From the NCBI RefSeq assembly GCF_009755355.1, contig NZ_WQLB01000037.1, positions 1 to 45,056 on the forward strand: a stretch of 45,056 nt of DNA, written 5' to 3'. The stretch is from Deinococcus arboris (GTDB taxonomy: Bacteria; Deinococcota; Deinococci; Deinococcales; Deinococcaceae). Below, one piece after another: positions 8,705 to 17,601 of the stretch (position 1 is the stretch's first letter; each line of letters starts with the position of its first letter). Under the pieces are notes generated by a model. It saw nothing but the letters and a program-made list of their open reading frames with translations. It did not search any database and was not told the DNA's origin. Made by a program: the position numbers and the translations under genes.

Positions 8705-9415
8705 ATGGTCGAAAAGAAAGCGTCGTTTTCAACAAGAGACTGGCACCGCGTCACCGACCCCCGAGCCGCGCAGGTCCTGGCACACCGGGATCAGCTGAAA
8801 TACCTGCGGCCATTTCTGGGGTCAGCGCTCTCGGCCAGTCAAGCGGCCCGCGCGGCGGGCGTGCGGCTGGACACAATGCTGTATCAAATTGAGCGGCTGA
8901 CAGACTTGGGGCTCTTAGTGGATCTGCCCCTGTCGTCTGGACCGGGCCGGAAAGTCAAGCGGTATCAGGCTGTTGGTGACCGTTTCATTTTGCCGTTCAC
9001 TGCTCTGCAAGCAGAGACGCTTCTGGCTCTCTTCATGCACCACGACAGTCGCCGGCGGGAAGAGTTCGGCCGGGGCCTGATCCAGGCCGTCGTCGGTGAG
9101 GGCGGGGGCTGGCATGTGCGGATGTACCAGCAGGCGAACGGCTCACTGAATTGGGAGGCTGCGCCGGATCACGATCCGGATTGGCGCCAGGAGGACCTGC
9201 TGAAACCCGGAGCGCCGGCGGCCTGGTACACGAACGTGACGGTGAGCTTCACGCCGCTAGAAGCGAAGGCGCTGCAGCAGGACCTGGTGCAGCTGTATAT
9301 GACGCACGTCATGCGGCGTGCGGGGCGTTCGCCGCTGGACAGTGGGCAGGGGACCCGCTATACGCTGCAACTGGGTCTGGCGCCAGTGCAGGACGTCGCA
9401 GCTTCAGAACGGTGA
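8705..9415 (+). CDS. Winged-helix (ArsR-like fold) transcriptional regulator
   Basis: 236 residues. The N-terminal segment FLGSALSASQAARAAGVRLD followed by MLYQIERLTDLGLL is a clear helix-turn-helix with a wing, as in ArsR/MarR-like regulators. The rest has no known ligand domain and no Cys/His cluster for metal sensing. I chose ATG 8705, with AGG a few bases upstream, over the TTG at 8684. It is divergent from the lipoprotein/phospholipase pair and may control it (inference). Confidence 0.65.
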   Translation: MVEKKASFSTRDWHRVTDPRAAQVLAHRDQLKYLRPFLGSALSASQAARAAGVRLDTMLYQIERLTDLGLLVDLPLSSGPGRKVKRYQAVGDRFILPFTALQAETLLALFMHHDSRRREEFGRGLIQAVVGEGGGWHVRMYQQANGSLNWEAAPDHDPDWRQEDLLKPGAPAAWYTNVTVSFTPLEAKALQQDLVQLYMTHVMRRAGRSPLDSGQGTRYTLQLGLAPVQDVAASER

Positions 9416-9516
9416 CGAGGCGCTTGAGCGGGTCGGTAGACCTTGAGAAGTCGTTTGGCCAGCCGCACGGTCCGTAAAGGGTAAACAGCAGGTGCCCTGA
9501 ATGACGCCTGCAGTGG

Positions 9517-10572
9517 CTAAGGACGCCGCTCGGCCACTTGGCTCCGCTCGAAATCGCGCTGAAGCTTTTGACGGGTGGCCGCCACCAGCGCCTGAAAATC
9601 AACCAGCCCTGCCTGGATATTCTCAGCGGTGACTTCGGCGGTCCCTGGAGCCGCAGCCGGCAGCAGTGGCACTGTGCCCAGGCGGTACAGCGCGGTCTCC
9701 CGGCACAGGGCGTCATACCGGGCGTCCAGTTGAAGGGTCGACTCTGCCGGGTGGAGTTGCCGGACCATCAGGTACTCCAAGAACGTGGATTCCCGCCGGT
9801 CTGACACCGGCAGTAGGGCCGGTCCATACAAGCGGCTGTAGGCGCGCCACGCGGCCGCGAGGGGCGAAGCAGGCCAGTGCCGCACCTCTGGATGGTGGGA
9901 GTGAAGTCTCTGCGTGCTGGCTTTAGGCAACACGCCCCGGCCGTACCGGGCAGGATCTAAGATCAGTGTCGGCCGGACCAAGTCGTACAGGCCTTTGGCG
10001 AAGCAAGTGACGCGTCCTTCCTTCTCCCAGGTGCGCAGGCGTCGCCGGGCTTGCTGAAGAGCGGAAGTGCGCGACCCATACAGCGCGTCCGCCAGACGCT
10101 CAACGGTCATCGGCCAGGCCGCCTGCCGGGCCAGCTGCCAGTCGAGCTCCGTCTCTTGGACGGAAGCGACCGGAGGCGTGCTGTTCAGCCTGGGCGCTGC
10201 CTGGCGGGGCAAGAAGGCCCAGAGCGGGTGGGGCGAGGGCCAGGTCCACGTCTGGAGGAAGTGAGCGGCGTCCGAGAGGTGCAGCAGGGTCGCGGCGGTT
10301 CGTGGCGGGGTGCCGCCGGGCAGGCTCGGTATATGCGACCGCTGCGCCCACTGGCGAACCTCGCGCACACGGACGCCAGCCAAAGCCGCCACATCCCCGA
10401 GGCGGACCCAACAGTGTTCAGCGGCAGCGGCACCGTAAAGGTCCTGCACGGCTTGCTCAAGAGTGCGGCCCAGCTCATCAGCAACGAACGCGGGGCTCAA
10501 GGGGCCATAGACGAAGCGGAGCTGACGGAGGTGCTCGGCAGTGGGGAGTGCAGGCGTGGGGCGGCTGGACAT
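9517..10572 (-). CDS. Hypothetical protein with two helix-turn-helix-like segments
   Basis: 351 residues from ATG 10572; the open frame extends further upstream to 10692, but that part would overlap the HupE gene. Two DNA-binding-like stretches are visible: VRLGDVAALAGVRVREVRQW, which resembles a MerR/excisionase-type helix-turn-helix, and MTVERLADALYGSR followed by LRTWEKEGRV, which resembles a winged helix. I do not recognise a family. Role could be regulatory. It lies 88 bp downstream of the HupE gene on the same strand. Confidence 0.55.
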   Translation of the reverse strand: MSSRPTPALPTAEHLRQLRFVYGPLSPAFVADELGRTLEQAVQDLYGAAAAEHCWVRLGDVAALAGVRVREVRQWAQRSHIPSLPGGTPPRTAATLLHLSDAAHFLQTWTWPSPHPLWAFLPRQAAPRLNSTPPVASVQETELDWQLARQAAWPMTVERLADALYGSRTSALQQARRRLRTWEKEGRVTCFAKGLYDLVRPTLILDPARYGRGVLPKASTQRLHSHHPEVRHWPASPLAAAWRAYSRLYGPALLPVSDRRESTFLEYLMVRQLHPAESTLQLDARYDALCRETALYRLGTVPLLPAAAPGTAEVTAENIQAGLVDFQALVAATRQKLQRDFERSQVAERRP

Positions 10573-10660
10573 CAAGCCCTGATCATAAGGCGCCTGGAGC
10601 GTTGATTGTTCAGTCACACCGAAGCGCAGTGGGCACTGCAGTTGCCCACGAGTTTGGGCT

Positions 10661-11809
10661 TCAGGTTGTGGCTGGCAGTGCCCGCTGCACAAGCCAGATG
10701 GCGGCCACTACAGCCACACCGACCGAGGCTGGGGCAAACACCATCCGCCGATAAAAGACAGTAGCCCGGATCCAGAACAGGAGGGGGACCGCCACGGCCA
10801 CCAAGGCCAACTGGCCCAGTTCAACGCCGATGTTGAAGCCCAGGAGACTCTGCACCAGCGCTCGCCGGTCTTCCACCAGTTCGCTCAGCACACTGGAGAA
10901 GCCGAAGCCGTGCATCAGGCCGAATCCGAACGCCACCGCCCAGCGGGCCCGCTCCTGGACCAGTGGGACCAGGTTGTTCAGGGCCGCGAACACGACGGAC
11001 GCGGCAATCACTGACTCCACCACTTGAGATGGAAAGGTCAGGATGCCCAGGGCTGAGAGTGTGAGGGTCACGGAGTGGGCGACGGTGAAGGCGGTGACCA
11101 CTTTAATCACGCTGACGAGGGCTTCGCGGAAGTGCCCCACGGGTTGCCAGTGTCCACCCTGACGCTTGAGTACGGTCGGCAGAAGAAGAGTCAGCAGAAA
11201 CAGCACGTGATCCAGCCCCGCCCAGATATGCGTCATGCCCAACCAGATGAAGGTCAGAAAGTTCTGCCACGCCCCTGGCCGGGCCAGCGTCACTTCTGCC
11301 GTGATGGACGCTGGGGTAAAGACACTGGTCGAGGCGCGGCCGCCCGCTTCCAGATTCAGGAAACCACGGTGCAGCGCCGTGTCCTTCTGGTCCATGAACA
11401 GTCGGCTGGTCACCTGAACCGTGCTGGGCGTCAACGGACACTGCCCAGCCAGCTGTAACCGCAGAAAGCGTCCCGTGTCTTTCTTGCCCACCTGCATGGC
11501 CTGATCCGTGAGGGTGCAGGATTGGCCGTCGGCCTTGACCTGAAGCTGGGCGAGCATGTAATCCCGCGCCAAGGCCCCTGAGCGGGTCAGTTCCTCATTG
11601 CTGACCCGGCCATCCTGATCTGCATCGAGCGGAACGGCCCCGGCGAGGTCGGGCAGCATCACGTCCCAGGTGCCCTGCAGCGCTGTTCCTCCGACCGAGA
11701 GATTGAGTTGGTAGTCCGAGGTGGTGTGCGCCTCGGCGCGGCTAGTGATGATAGCCAGGCTCAGCGTCAGAACCCAGGTCAGCATCCGGTTGAGCGTTCG
11801 AGAAAGCAT
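10661..11809 (-). CDS. HupE/UreJ-2-type membrane protein with EF-hand-like motif
   Basis: 382 residues. A signal peptide ends at about EAHT. The extracytoplasmic N-terminal domain (about 27-180) contains DADQDGRVSNEEL, a canonical EF-hand-like calcium loop. Six to seven membrane helices follow, with the HupE/UreJ_2 hallmarks GMTHIWAGLDHVLFLLTLLLP, FTVAHSVTL, LMHGFGFSS and FNIGVELGQ. Relatives are linked to nickel/cobalt import, but this subfamily is functionally undefined. Its ATG follows GAGGTG at 6 nt spacing. A strong terminator separates it from the upstream hydrolase, so it likely has its own promoter. Confidence 0.8.
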   Translation of the reverse strand: MLSRTLNRMLTWVLTLSLAIITSRAEAHTTSDYQLNLSVGGTALQGTWDVMLPDLAGAVPLDADQDGRVSNEELTRSGALARDYMLAQLQVKADGQSCTLTDQAMQVGKKDTGRFLRLQLAGQCPLTPSTVQVTSRLFMDQKDTALHRGFLNLEAGGRASTSVFTPASITAEVTLARPGAWQNFLTFIWLGMTHIWAGLDHVLFLLTLLLPTVLKRQGGHWQPVGHFREALVSVIKVVTAFTVAHSVTLTLSALGILTFPSQVVESVIAASVVFAALNNLVPLVQERARWAVAFGFGLMHGFGFSSVLSELVEDRRALVQSLLGFNIGVELGQLALVAVAVPLLFWIRATVFYRRMVFAPASVGVAVVAAIWLVQRALPATT

Positions 11810-11880
11810 AAAAGCACCTCAGATGAAGCTTGGAAACGCCCCACAGGGCGGCGTGAGCAGCTGTACCTCTCAGGGCACGG

Positions 11881-11911
11881 CAGCGGGACCAGCCTGGGGC
11901 TGGTCCCGCTG
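11881..11911 (-). terminator. Intrinsic terminator after the PHP/CehA-type hydrolase gene
   Basis: Perfect 14-bp stem (CAGCGGGACCAGCC, 11881-11894, with its complement 11898-11911) around a 3-nt loop, 9 bp past the stop codon of the hydrolase. Confidence 0.85.
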
Positions 11912-11919
11912 GCCTTCCG

Positions 11920-13374
11920 TTACTGCTCAATAAAAACGGGGTTTGAATAGAACCACAGGTCGGCCCAGGGGTTCTCGCCCTTGGGATCAGCTGCCGGTTC
12001 CTGCTGGTCGGTGTTGGTGCCGCGCACCCGCACATACATGTCAGCGCTGACATTCTTGAGCGTGTAGGTCATGGTGACGATTTCGCCCTCGCGCTTCCAA
12101 TCGGCGGCGCTGAGGCGGCGCTCGACGGTTGTCGTGGGGTTGGTGTCGCTGTCGTACTGCGCGCTGGCCACCTTGCCCGTGACCCGGCCGACGATCAGGT
12201 CCACCCGTTTGACTTCGGGGGCGTCATTGTGGAAGTTTTTGCCCGCCGGGTCCCGCAGCCGGATGGTGACCGTAACGTCTTTGGCGCCGCCCAATTTCAG
12301 AGTGCCACCTGTCGCGGCACTGGACGGTCCAGTCGAGGCCGTCACATCCAGCTCGGAAATCAGGTCACCGGACGTCACGAAGGTGCGGCCGCTGCGCAGG
12401 CCGTCAAGGATGTCGTCATAGGACGGCTCAGCCTTCACGTATGTCTTCTGGTATTCCCCAGGCCAGAAGTCGGCGCCCCCCTCGGTGTAATGCACGTGGG
12501 AATCTGAAGTCGCCACAATCCAGAAGCGCCGGCCTTCTCCCAGCATGGAGTCCCAGAGGCCCCCCAGACGGGCCGTCATCTGATCAAAGCCGCCGTAGGT
12601 GGGGGCGTTGCCGTAAGCGCCCCGGTTGCCCGCACCTGCTTTGAGGCTACCGTCCGGGTTCAGAGCCCCAGCCTGATGTCCTGGCGCGCCTTCGAAGCCG
12701 ACGTAGACGTTGGGCGCCGCGTCGTTGTTGTTGCGCAGTTCGTGGGGAGTGTCGCTGCCGTAGGTGCCCAGGGCCGTGGCGGACCGGGCCGGATGATTGG
12801 CCATGAGAATGGGCTTGGTGCCGTCCATGGCCTTGATGTAGTTGATGGTCTGGAGCGCCTTGTCTTCTGTGTTGCGGGAGGCGTCGACTGGAAATGCTTC
12901 GCGGGCGTCCCAGCGGCTTTCAATCTCTGCGAGGGTCTGCGATTCCTTCTCGCTCCGGGGAATCATCAGGGTGTGGTGGTCCATGGCCGGCATGTTCAGT
13001 TCCATGCCGACAAAGCTGAGGAGCTGGGGAAAGCGCGTGCGGGCCTGTTGGAGCTCAGGGTAAGCGCGCTCCATGTTCAACTTGGAATGGTTGGGGCCGC
13101 CGTGGTCCGTAATGACCATCCAGTTCAGGCCATACTTCACGGCCATTTCGGCGTTCTTGCCGATGGTGTACTGCGCGTCACCGTCAGGCCCACCCACGAT
13201 GGGCGTGGGCGGCGTGGTCTTGGTGTCATAGCCAGGGCTGTAGTAGCTATGGATATGGGAGTCGCCCGCCAACCACTGGCGGTTGGGTCCGGTCATGGTC
13301 TGGCTGTTGAGACCGCAGCCAGCGAGAAGCGTCAGCAGGCTGCCAGTCAACAGCGTGGTTTTGATCACAGTCAT
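11920..13374 (-). CDS. PHP-domain (CehA/McbA-like) metallohydrolase lipoprotein
   Basis: 484 residues with a lipoprotein signal (lipobox LAGC at about 17-20), so it is probably anchored outside the cytoplasm. The PHP-fold metal motifs are all present: DSHIHSYYSPG, ITDHGG, GMELNMPAMDHHTLM, ANHPAR and TSDSHVH. These match the CehA/McbA group of phosphoesterase-like hydrolases. A C-terminal beta-rich region (about 360-484) follows. The natural substrate is not predictable. The gene stands alone and is closed by a strong terminator. Confidence 0.78.
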   Translation of the reverse strand: MTVIKTTLLTGSLLTLLAGCGLNSQTMTGPNRQWLAGDSHIHSYYSPGYDTKTTPPTPIVGGPDGDAQYTIGKNAEMAVKYGLNWMVITDHGGPNHSKLNMERAYPELQQARTRFPQLLSFVGMELNMPAMDHHTLMIPRSEKESQTLAEIESRWDAREAFPVDASRNTEDKALQTINYIKAMDGTKPILMANHPARSATALGTYGSDTPHELRNNNDAAPNVYVGFEGAPGHQAGALNPDGSLKAGAGNRGAYGNAPTYGGFDQMTARLGGLWDSMLGEGRRFWIVATSDSHVHYTEGGADFWPGEYQKTYVKAEPSYDDILDGLRSGRTFVTSGDLISELDVTASTGPSSAATGGTLKLGGAKDVTVTIRLRDPAGKNFHNDAPEVKRVDLIVGRVTGKVASAQYDSDTNPTTTVERRLSAADWKREGEIVTMTYTLKNVSADMYVRVRGTNTDQQEPAADPKGENPWADLWFYSNPVFIEQ

Positions 13375-13512
13375 GCCGGCACGCTAGGTGGCCCGTGTCA
13401 ACGGGATGTCTGGTCATCCGATCAGGTGTTGGGACATCGTAGGCGGAGGGCGCCCGCGTCTCCTCAAGCAATTCGCCATCGTAGGTGCGTAACTCCCCGT
13501 ACAGTGAGCGGC

Positions 13513-14733
13513 ATGGATACGCCAGGCATTTGGGCGCGCGTGCGCGCTTTTACACGGGGCGAGCGCGACGCGCAGACCCTGTACGCATATCGGCAGGCTG
13601 GCGCCGCCGTTCATCCCTTACTTGATGCCGCCGAGCGCCGGCGCTTCGATCTGTTGGTCGGCGGCGTCAGTCCGTTTGCCCTCCAGCGTCACGTCGGCCT
13701 GGAGCTCGCTTGCGCCTGGAACGCCTTTGCACTGCAAACCCTGGGCGACAAGATGCTGGCAGCTGACGAGGCTGCCGACCCGGACACGGTGGGCTTCGTG
13801 CCGCCTGTGACCTATGACCAGGTTGAGGCCTACTATCAACAAGTGCAGCGCTGGCTCGGGTACGCGAGTCAGGCCGAGCACGATCCGGAATTTGATCTGC
13901 CCCCGGGCACCCTCCCAGCGGCTCTTCCAGCTTGGTCGCCGGTTGAGCCCTGTCCTCAGCCCCACCTCAGCGCCATGATGGCCGCCCTGGAGGCGCTGCG
14001 GCTGCATGCCGAAGCCGCGATGCACAACCTTGAACAGGCCACGCCAGCGGCCGATCAGGCCAAAGTGGCCAAACTCAGGGGTCAGTTCGCTGCCGCGATG
14101 TCTGGGGCTCAGTACGCGGCGAGCATGTACCGGCCAGGAGTGTCGACTGAAGTTCACGAACAGATTGAAACCAAGGCCAAGGCGGCGATTGAGGCGCTCT
14201 ACCGTGTGGGGCAGCTGATCAGTTATCCCGCCCTTTTGGAGGAGCGGGTTCCTGAGAGCGCCCAGCCATCAAGGGATGGCCGCCCATTTCACCGAACGCC
14301 ACTGCCGGGCGAGCCAGGGTTTAACCCCTGGGCCATGACGGACGCGGCCTCTGTCGCTTCGCTGAAACGCAACCCGGAAGCGACTCGGGTCATTGGTGAG
14401 ATGTGGTCGCTTGATCCTAACCCAGCCGCCAGTGTTGCCCTCTGGGACGAGATCCGGCGAGCCGTTGAGACAGGTGGTGCCGCACTGGCCAAGAGCAAGA
14501 AGGGTCAGCCAGTCGGCTTTTACTTCTGCACTCCATACGCTTCTATTTTTGAAGCTCAGCGGCCCCTCGTGCTGGGCGACACGGCCGTAGCGGTCGGTGA
14601 GCGATTCACCCTCGAATGCGCGGCGGAAGGTGTCCGGGTCGGCTATCCCTTTAAGCGTGAAATTGTGACGGGGACGTTTCAAAGTGCGGCCATTGATTAC
14701 TGCGATCCCGACCAACCGCCGCCGCACGAGTGA
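13513..14733 (+). CDS. Hypothetical protein
   Basis: 406 residues from ATG 13513, close to the divergent hydrolase. No recognisable domain, signal peptide or membrane segment. The middle (about 150-240) is Ala-rich and helical with heptad-like spacing. Codon use and GC content match the neighbouring chromosomal-type genes. The longer upstream open frame is the antisense shadow of the hydrolase gene. Confidence 0.6.
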   Translation: MDTPGIWARVRAFTRGERDAQTLYAYRQAGAAVHPLLDAAERRRFDLLVGGVSPFALQRHVGLELACAWNAFALQTLGDKMLAADEAADPDTVGFVPPVTYDQVEAYYQQVQRWLGYASQAEHDPEFDLPPGTLPAALPAWSPVEPCPQPHLSAMMAALEALRLHAEAAMHNLEQATPAADQAKVAKLRGQFAAAMSGAQYAASMYRPGVSTEVHEQIETKAKAAIEALYRVGQLISYPALLEERVPESAQPSRDGRPFHRTPLPGEPGFNPWAMTDAASVASLKRNPEATRVIGEMWSLDPNPAASVALWDEIRRAVETGGAALAKSKKGQPVGFYFCTPYASIFEAQRPLVLGDTAVAVGERFTLECAAEGVRVGYPFKREIVTGTFQSAAIDYCDPDQPPPHE

Positions 14734-14811
14734 GGTGTGGTGGCGCATTCTCTTTCCGTGCAGAGCATGAAGTGTTATTGATCACGATGCGGATTAGCAT
14801 TGATATTCTTG

Positions 14812-14830
14812 ACCCCGTTTAGGGCCTGAG
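14812..14830. repeat. 19-bp inverted repeat, left copy
   Basis: Exact inverted match of 17088-17106 (CTCAGGCCCTAAACGGGGT). Likely the terminal inverted repeat of an IS982 or IS630-type element. Confidence 0.7.
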
Positions 14831-14875
14831 TGAGGGCCGCTCCAGGGTGTCCAGGACAATGAAAATGGAGTGGGT

Positions 14876-15652
14876 ATGGCTAGATATCGACTCCACCACC
14901 GTTTAGGTCGTCGTTGTGTCATTCGTCGCCTGCTTCGTTGGGCCCGAAAACATTTCAAGCACCAGAAGAGCTGCCGACATCAGAAGGTCACCGATGCGTA
15001 CCTTGTCGCACTGCTCCTCTCTCGGTACGTGTTTCAACATCCGTATCCGTCCATTTGGTGGAATATCCTGCGGGAAGACCGGCCCCAGCTTCCCAGCTAC
15101 ACCCAGGCATTTACTCGGGGGCAACGTCTTCTCGGACCGCTTGAAGCCATCGTCAGCCCACCTGTGCCGTGTGCGGAAGTCGTGGTGGACTCAATGCCGC
15201 TCCCGGTGTGTCGTCCTAAACGGGGGAAACGCTGTGCGTTTCCCGGGGCGAGGTGGGGATTCGGCACGCAGGGCGACTTCTTCGGCTTCAAACTTCATGC
15301 CTGGGTGTCACCGCGTGGGCAGGTCATGCAATACGTGATCCGACCTGCGAACCTGCAGGACACAACTGTCGCCTATGAGCTCAACAGCCGCTGGCCAGCG
15401 TTCGGCGGACCGAAAGTCATCGGAGACAAAGGGTATTGCGCACTGGGCTTCACCTTCCCACCTAAGAAAAACACCCGGTACGACACCGGGTGGCGACAAG
15501 ACCGGCACCCGAAATTACGCAAACGCATTGAAACCGTGTTTTCTCAACTGGTCGAGGCTCAGGTCCGCTCGGTTCAAACGAAAACCCTGACCTCATTGCG
15601 GTTTCGTGTCGTCCTGGCTGTCATCGCACACAACCTCATGTCATCTTATTGA
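14876..15652 (+). CDS. IS982-family transposase
   Basis: 258 residues from ATG 14876, which has GGAG 6 nt upstream; the GTG at 14870 is an alternative. DDE motifs of the IS982 group are visible: VVVDSMPLPVC (first Asp), VIGDKGY (second Asp) and RKRIETVFSQL (Glu). It appears full length and potentially active. Confidence 0.88.
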   Translation: MARYRLHHRLGRRCVIRRLLRWARKHFKHQKSCRHQKVTDAYLVALLLSRYVFQHPYPSIWWNILREDRPQLPSYTQAFTRGQRLLGPLEAIVSPPVPCAEVVVDSMPLPVCRPKRGKRCAFPGARWGFGTQGDFFGFKLHAWVSPRGQVMQYVIRPANLQDTTVAYELNSRWPAFGGPKVIGDKGYCALGFTFPPKKNTRYDTGWRQDRHPKLRKRIETVFSQLVEAQVRSVQTKTLTSLRFRVVLAVIAHNLMSSY

Positions 15653-15685
15653 CAACGGCGCAAATCCGTCTTGGTATTTTGAGGT

Positions 15686-16171
15686 ATGGCGGAATGGCAG
15701 CCGACCCGATATACCCGTGCCCAACTCGAAGAGCGTCGACTGGCCGCTGCGAAGTGGCTGCAAGAGGGCAAGTACGCCCACCGCGAAATCGCTGAGCATT
15801 TTGGAGTCTCCGTCGTGACCGTCACCACCTGGAATGCACGCCTGAAGAAGAGAGGGACCCTTCAGGCGACGGTCGCTCCCGGTCGCCAGTCACGGATGAC
15901 CTCTGCACAGCACGCGCAACTGCGCACCCTCCTGCAGGAGGGTGCGCTCGCCCATGGGTTCCCCGACGAGACCTGGACCACTCGTCGGGTGAGTGAGTTG
16001 ATTGGCGGGCGGTTTGCGATCTGGTATCACCACGATCACGTCCGCAAACTTCTGCACCAGTTGGGCTGGACCCCACAATTGCCGAATGGACGCGCCGCAG
16101 AGCGCAACGAGCTGCGGATGGCCACCTGGAAAGAACAGACGGCACCCGAGTTGAAAAAAAAAGGTCGCTGA
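15686..16171 (+). CDS. IS630 transposase orfA (helix-turn-helix part), copy 1
   Basis: 161 residues. EIAEHFGVSVVTVTTW is the N-terminal helix-turn-helix, and a second winged-helix segment (about 60-140, TTRRVSELIGGRFAI) follows, as in IS630 transposases. It ends at TGA 16169-16171 just after a run of nine A (16154-16162). A shift at this run, equal to +1 in reading frame, joins it to the catalytic orfB. A near relative downstream has the same break, so the split is a conserved expression device and not decay. Confidence 0.85.
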   Translation: MAEWQPTRYTRAQLEERRLAAAKWLQEGKYAHREIAEHFGVSVVTVTTWNARLKKRGTLQATVAPGRQSRMTSAQHAQLRTLLQEGALAHGFPDETWTTRRVSELIGGRFAIWYHHDHVRKLLHQLGWTPQLPNGRAAERNELRMATWKEQTAPELKKKGR

Positions 16172-16694
16172 GGGCGCCACGCTGATCTATCTGGATGAGG
16201 TGGGCTTTGCGTTGAAGGGGGTGCGACGACGGACATGGTCGATCAGGGGCGTCACGCCCCTGGTCACACTCCCCGCAAACTGGGAGAAGCTGTCGACGAT
16301 TGGGGCGATCACATCAGATGGACGCTTCTTTCAGAACACCAAAGCTGGCGCCATCAACAGTGGCAATGTCACCCAGTTTCTTCAACATCTGCTGCGTCAT
16401 GTGACGGGCGAGATGGTCGTCGTGCTGGACAACGCGAGCATTCACCGAGCCACAGCTGTACAAGCGTTCGTGGCAAGCCACGAACGCTTGTCGCTGGAAT
16501 ATTTGCCGCCATATGCCCCGGAGCTGAATCCGATCGAGTTGGTCTGGGCCTATATAAAGCGCAATGTTCTGGGCAACTTTTGTGCCCGTACAGTCGGGCT
16601 GTTGAAGCAGAAGCTGGCGAGGGCTTGGCAGCGTGTGCGATACGTCAAGCTGCCACGACAACTTCTCAATACGAATCTATACCGCGATCAATAA
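16155..16694 (+). CDS. IS630 transposase orfB (DDE catalytic part), copy 1
   Basis: Catalytic domain in the frame reached by slippage on A9. The joined sequence reads KKVAEGATLIYLDEVGFALKG. The DDE triad is visible: YLDEVGF, VVLDNASIHR and APELNPIELVW. No strong independent start exists (GTG 16200 is possible), so the fused product is more likely. Ends at TAA 16692-16694. Confidence 0.8.
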   Translation, partial: KKKVAEGATLIYLDEVGFALKGVRRRTWSIRGVTPLVTLPANWEKLSTIGAITSDGRFFQNTKAGAINSGNVTQFLQHLLRHVTGEMVVVLDNASIHRATAVQAFVASHERLSLEYLPPYAPELNPIELVWAYIKRNVLGNFCARTVGLLKQKLARAWQRVRYVKLPRQLLNTNLYRDQ

Positions 16695-16713
16695 ACGGGT
16701 ACGCTGTTCAGGC

Positions 16714-17028
16714 ATGAAAATAGCGGGTCGCACAGCCTGGAACGAGCCTGTCTTCGAAGAGATTGGCTCTAGAGACCGCATTCTGCTCGCACATCTCAGC
16801 AGCCTGTGTGGCGACTTACAGGACGAAGACGATGCACGGCATATCAGCAGTGCGGCACGCACCATACTTCGGGGTTACTTCTTCGACACTGCCGGGTACA
16901 TCCTGGCAGCCCAGGGTCGAGACATCGTGATTACCGCTAAGTACGCGACGTTCGAAGCCTCTATTGACCGGGAAGAACTGGCCGAACTGATGACACAGTG
17001 GGCCGGGCACCTGGAATCAAGCGACTGA
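16714..17028 (+). CDS. Small hypothetical protein between two IS elements
   Basis: 104 residues (ATG 16714). No family recognised. The sequence is acidic and helical with no signal or membrane segment. It is caught between the two IS630 elements and inside the 19-bp inverted repeat pair. It could be a stranded chromosomal gene or a passenger gene of a composite element. GGCCAG-4-CTGGCC (17039-17054) just after it may be a terminator. Confidence 0.5.
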   Translation: MKIAGRTAWNEPVFEEIGSRDRILLAHLSSLCGDLQDEDDARHISSAARTILRGYFFDTAGYILAAQGRDIVITAKYATFEASIDREELAELMTQWAGHLESSD

Positions 17029-17087
17029 GATGCGCCAGGCCAGCAGACTGGCCGCTCTGGACATCTCTAGAAGTCCAGGTTCCTTGC

Positions 17088-17106
17088 CTCAGGCCCTAAA
17101 CGGGGT
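17088..17106. repeat. 19-bp inverted repeat, right copy
   Basis: CTCAGGCCCTAAACGGGGT, exact inverted match of 14812-14830. It lies 10 bp before the start of the second IS630 orfA, so it may be the left end of that element. Confidence 0.7.
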
Positions 17107-17115
17107 TCTTGAGGT

Positions 17116-17601
17116 ATGCCCGGATGGCAGCCTACCCATTACTCGCGTGCTCAACTTGAAGAGCGCCGCCTCGCGGCGCTTGAATGGATCGCACGCGGGA
17201 CGCACAAGAATCAGGAGATTGCCGATCACTTCGGGGTCTCAGTACACACCGTGTACAGCTGGAAAGGCCGGCTCAAACGCACCGGCAGTCTTCAGGCCAC
17301 GGTGGCCAGCGGTCCAGCCTCACGGCTCACGGCAGAGCAAGGAGAGCACTTGCGCACCCTCCTGCGGGAGGGTGCCGTGCATCACGGCTTTCGGGATGAA
17401 ACCTGGACGACCCGGCGTGTCAGTGCATTGATCGGCCGGCACTTCGAGGTCTGGTACCACCATGACCATGTCCGGCACATCCTGCGCCGGTTGGGCTTTA
17501 CCCCGCAGATGCCCGATGGCCGGGCAGCGGAACGCCATGAACTTCGGATTGCGTCCTGGCAAGAACAGGTAGCCCCGGAGTTGGAAAAAAAAGGTCGCTG
17601 A
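17116..17601 (+). CDS. IS630 transposase orfA, copy 2
   Basis: 161 residues with the helix-turn-helix EIADHFGVSVHTVYSW and a second DNA-binding segment (TTRRVSALIGRHFEV). It ends at TGA 17599-17601 directly after eight A (17585-17592). The frame change needed to reach orfB is the same (+1) as in copy 1. Confidence 0.85.
   Translation: MPGWQPTHYSRAQLEERRLAALEWIARGTHKNQEIADHFGVSVHTVYSWKGRLKRTGSLQATVASGPASRLTAEQGEHLRTLLREGAVHHGFRDETWTTRRVSALIGRHFEVWYHHDHVRHILRRLGFTPQMPDGRAAERHELRIASWQEQVAPELEKKGR

Larger units (their letters stand above)
14812..15655 (+). mobile_element. IS982-family insertion sequence (right end unresolved)
   Basis: Contains an intact IS982-type transposase. The probable left end begins ACCCCGTTTAGGGCCTGAG at 14812, 64 bp before the transposase start. 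The matching inverted repeat is not found just after the transposase stop but 1.4 kb further on, at 17088-17106. Either the right end was moved by later insertions or these repeats belong to another element. Confidence 0.6.
15656..16697 (+). mobile_element. IS630-family insertion sequence, copy 1 (termini approximate)
   Basis: Two-frame IS630-type transposase, orfA plus orfB, joined at an A9 tract. It begins right after the IS982 transposase stop. I could not define terminal repeats by eye. It is related to copy 2 at 17.1-18.1 kb but clearly diverged in protein sequence, so this is not a recent duplication. Confidence 0.7.

Noticed and set aside
12676..13512. Long plus-strand open frame extending upstream of the hypothetical gene at 13513
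   Set aside because: It is antisense to the PHP/CehA-type hydrolase, whose metal motifs are intact; no ribosome binding site is seen before 13513 in that frame.
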